A stretch of 14,713 bases of DNA from Planctomycetaceae bacterium UBA6894 (GTDB lineage: Bacteria; Planctomycetota; Planctomycetia; Gemmatales; Gemmataceae). Both the position numbers and the translations under genes were made by a program. The notes under the pieces are model-generated. The model did not search any database. It saw only the letters and a program-made list of their open reading frames with translations, and was not told the origin of the DNA. The stretch's first letter is position 1. Each line of letters starts with the position of its first letter. The stretch lies in assembly GCA_002451275.1 (NCBI GenBank), contig DKBS01000058.1:477-15189 (forward strand). The letters run 5' to 3'. Below are positions 14,624 to 14,713 of the stretch, in pieces.

Positions 14624-14629
14624 TTTATA
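14624..14629 (-). promoter_or_regulatory. Candidate -10 box for the carbonic anhydrase gene
   Basis: TATAAA on the minus strand, in an AT-rich pocket of an otherwise GC-rich region, about 130 bases before the GTG start. No good -35 box is found at 16-18 bases upstream, so the call is weak. Confidence 0.3.
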
Positions 14630-14713
14630 CGAAAGCAACCTAACCCGTTGCCTAAAATTAAGATAAAACAGGAATCACAGGGTTATCGCGTTCAAAAAAG
14701 TCCCGGGGCCGGG

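Noticed and set aside
1..14713. CRISPR array, tRNA, rRNA or intact insertion sequence
   Set aside because: No regularly spaced repeats, no cloverleaf or conserved rRNA sequence, and no terminal inverted repeats with a transposase were found on either strand.

Overview
The window reads as a chromosomal, mostly housekeeping segment of a GC-rich bacterium. It is most likely a planctomycete of the Gemmata type. This is inferred from the gene repertoire: a large Asp-box beta-propeller protein, a secreted xylose-isomerase-like TIM barrel, a Tat-exported NHL propeller, and long proteins of unknown function. No phylogenetic test was possible. No rRNA, tRNA, CRISPR array, intact insertion sequence or prophage was seen.

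Layout. Positions 1-547 are a low-information edge with only broken or partial reading frames on the minus strand. A TPR-like hypothetical gene (548-1252, minus) is separated by a 203-bp divergent spacer from a tightly packed plus-strand cluster (1456-8329): a 66-residue small protein, an Asp-box propeller protein, a phosphatidylserine decarboxylase (psd), a secreted TIM-barrel protein, a Tat-signal NHL propeller protein and a CobW/COG0523 GTPase. Junctions in this cluster range from a 1-base overlap to a 37-base gap, so one operon is plausible. It ends at a perfect bidirectional hairpin (8337-8360), which it shares with the converging minus-strand genes.

The minus-strand half runs from the right edge leftwards: a beta-carbonic anhydrase with a structured leader, arginine decarboxylase (speA) overlapping dihydroorotate dehydrogenase (pyrD) by 4 bases, a large alpha/beta-hydrolase lipoprotein, and a cysteine-free ribosomal protein L33 (rpmG). 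The L33 gene is only 56 codons long.

Functionally, the window mixes membrane lipid synthesis (psd), envelope or secreted proteins (Asp-box, TIM barrel, NHL, lipase), metal handling (CobW-type GTPase), polyamine and pyrimidine synthesis (speA-pyrD), CO2/bicarbonate exchange (carbonic anhydrase) and translation (L33). I found no convincing novel multi-gene system. The observations worth a second look are moderate: the CobW GTPase with a changed G4 motif facing a zinc-independent L33, the speA-pyrD coupling without a visible pyrK, the N-terminally extended decarboxylase, a recurrent CCTGCC directly before start codons, and a hairpin at the predicted 5' end of the carbonic anhydrase transcript.
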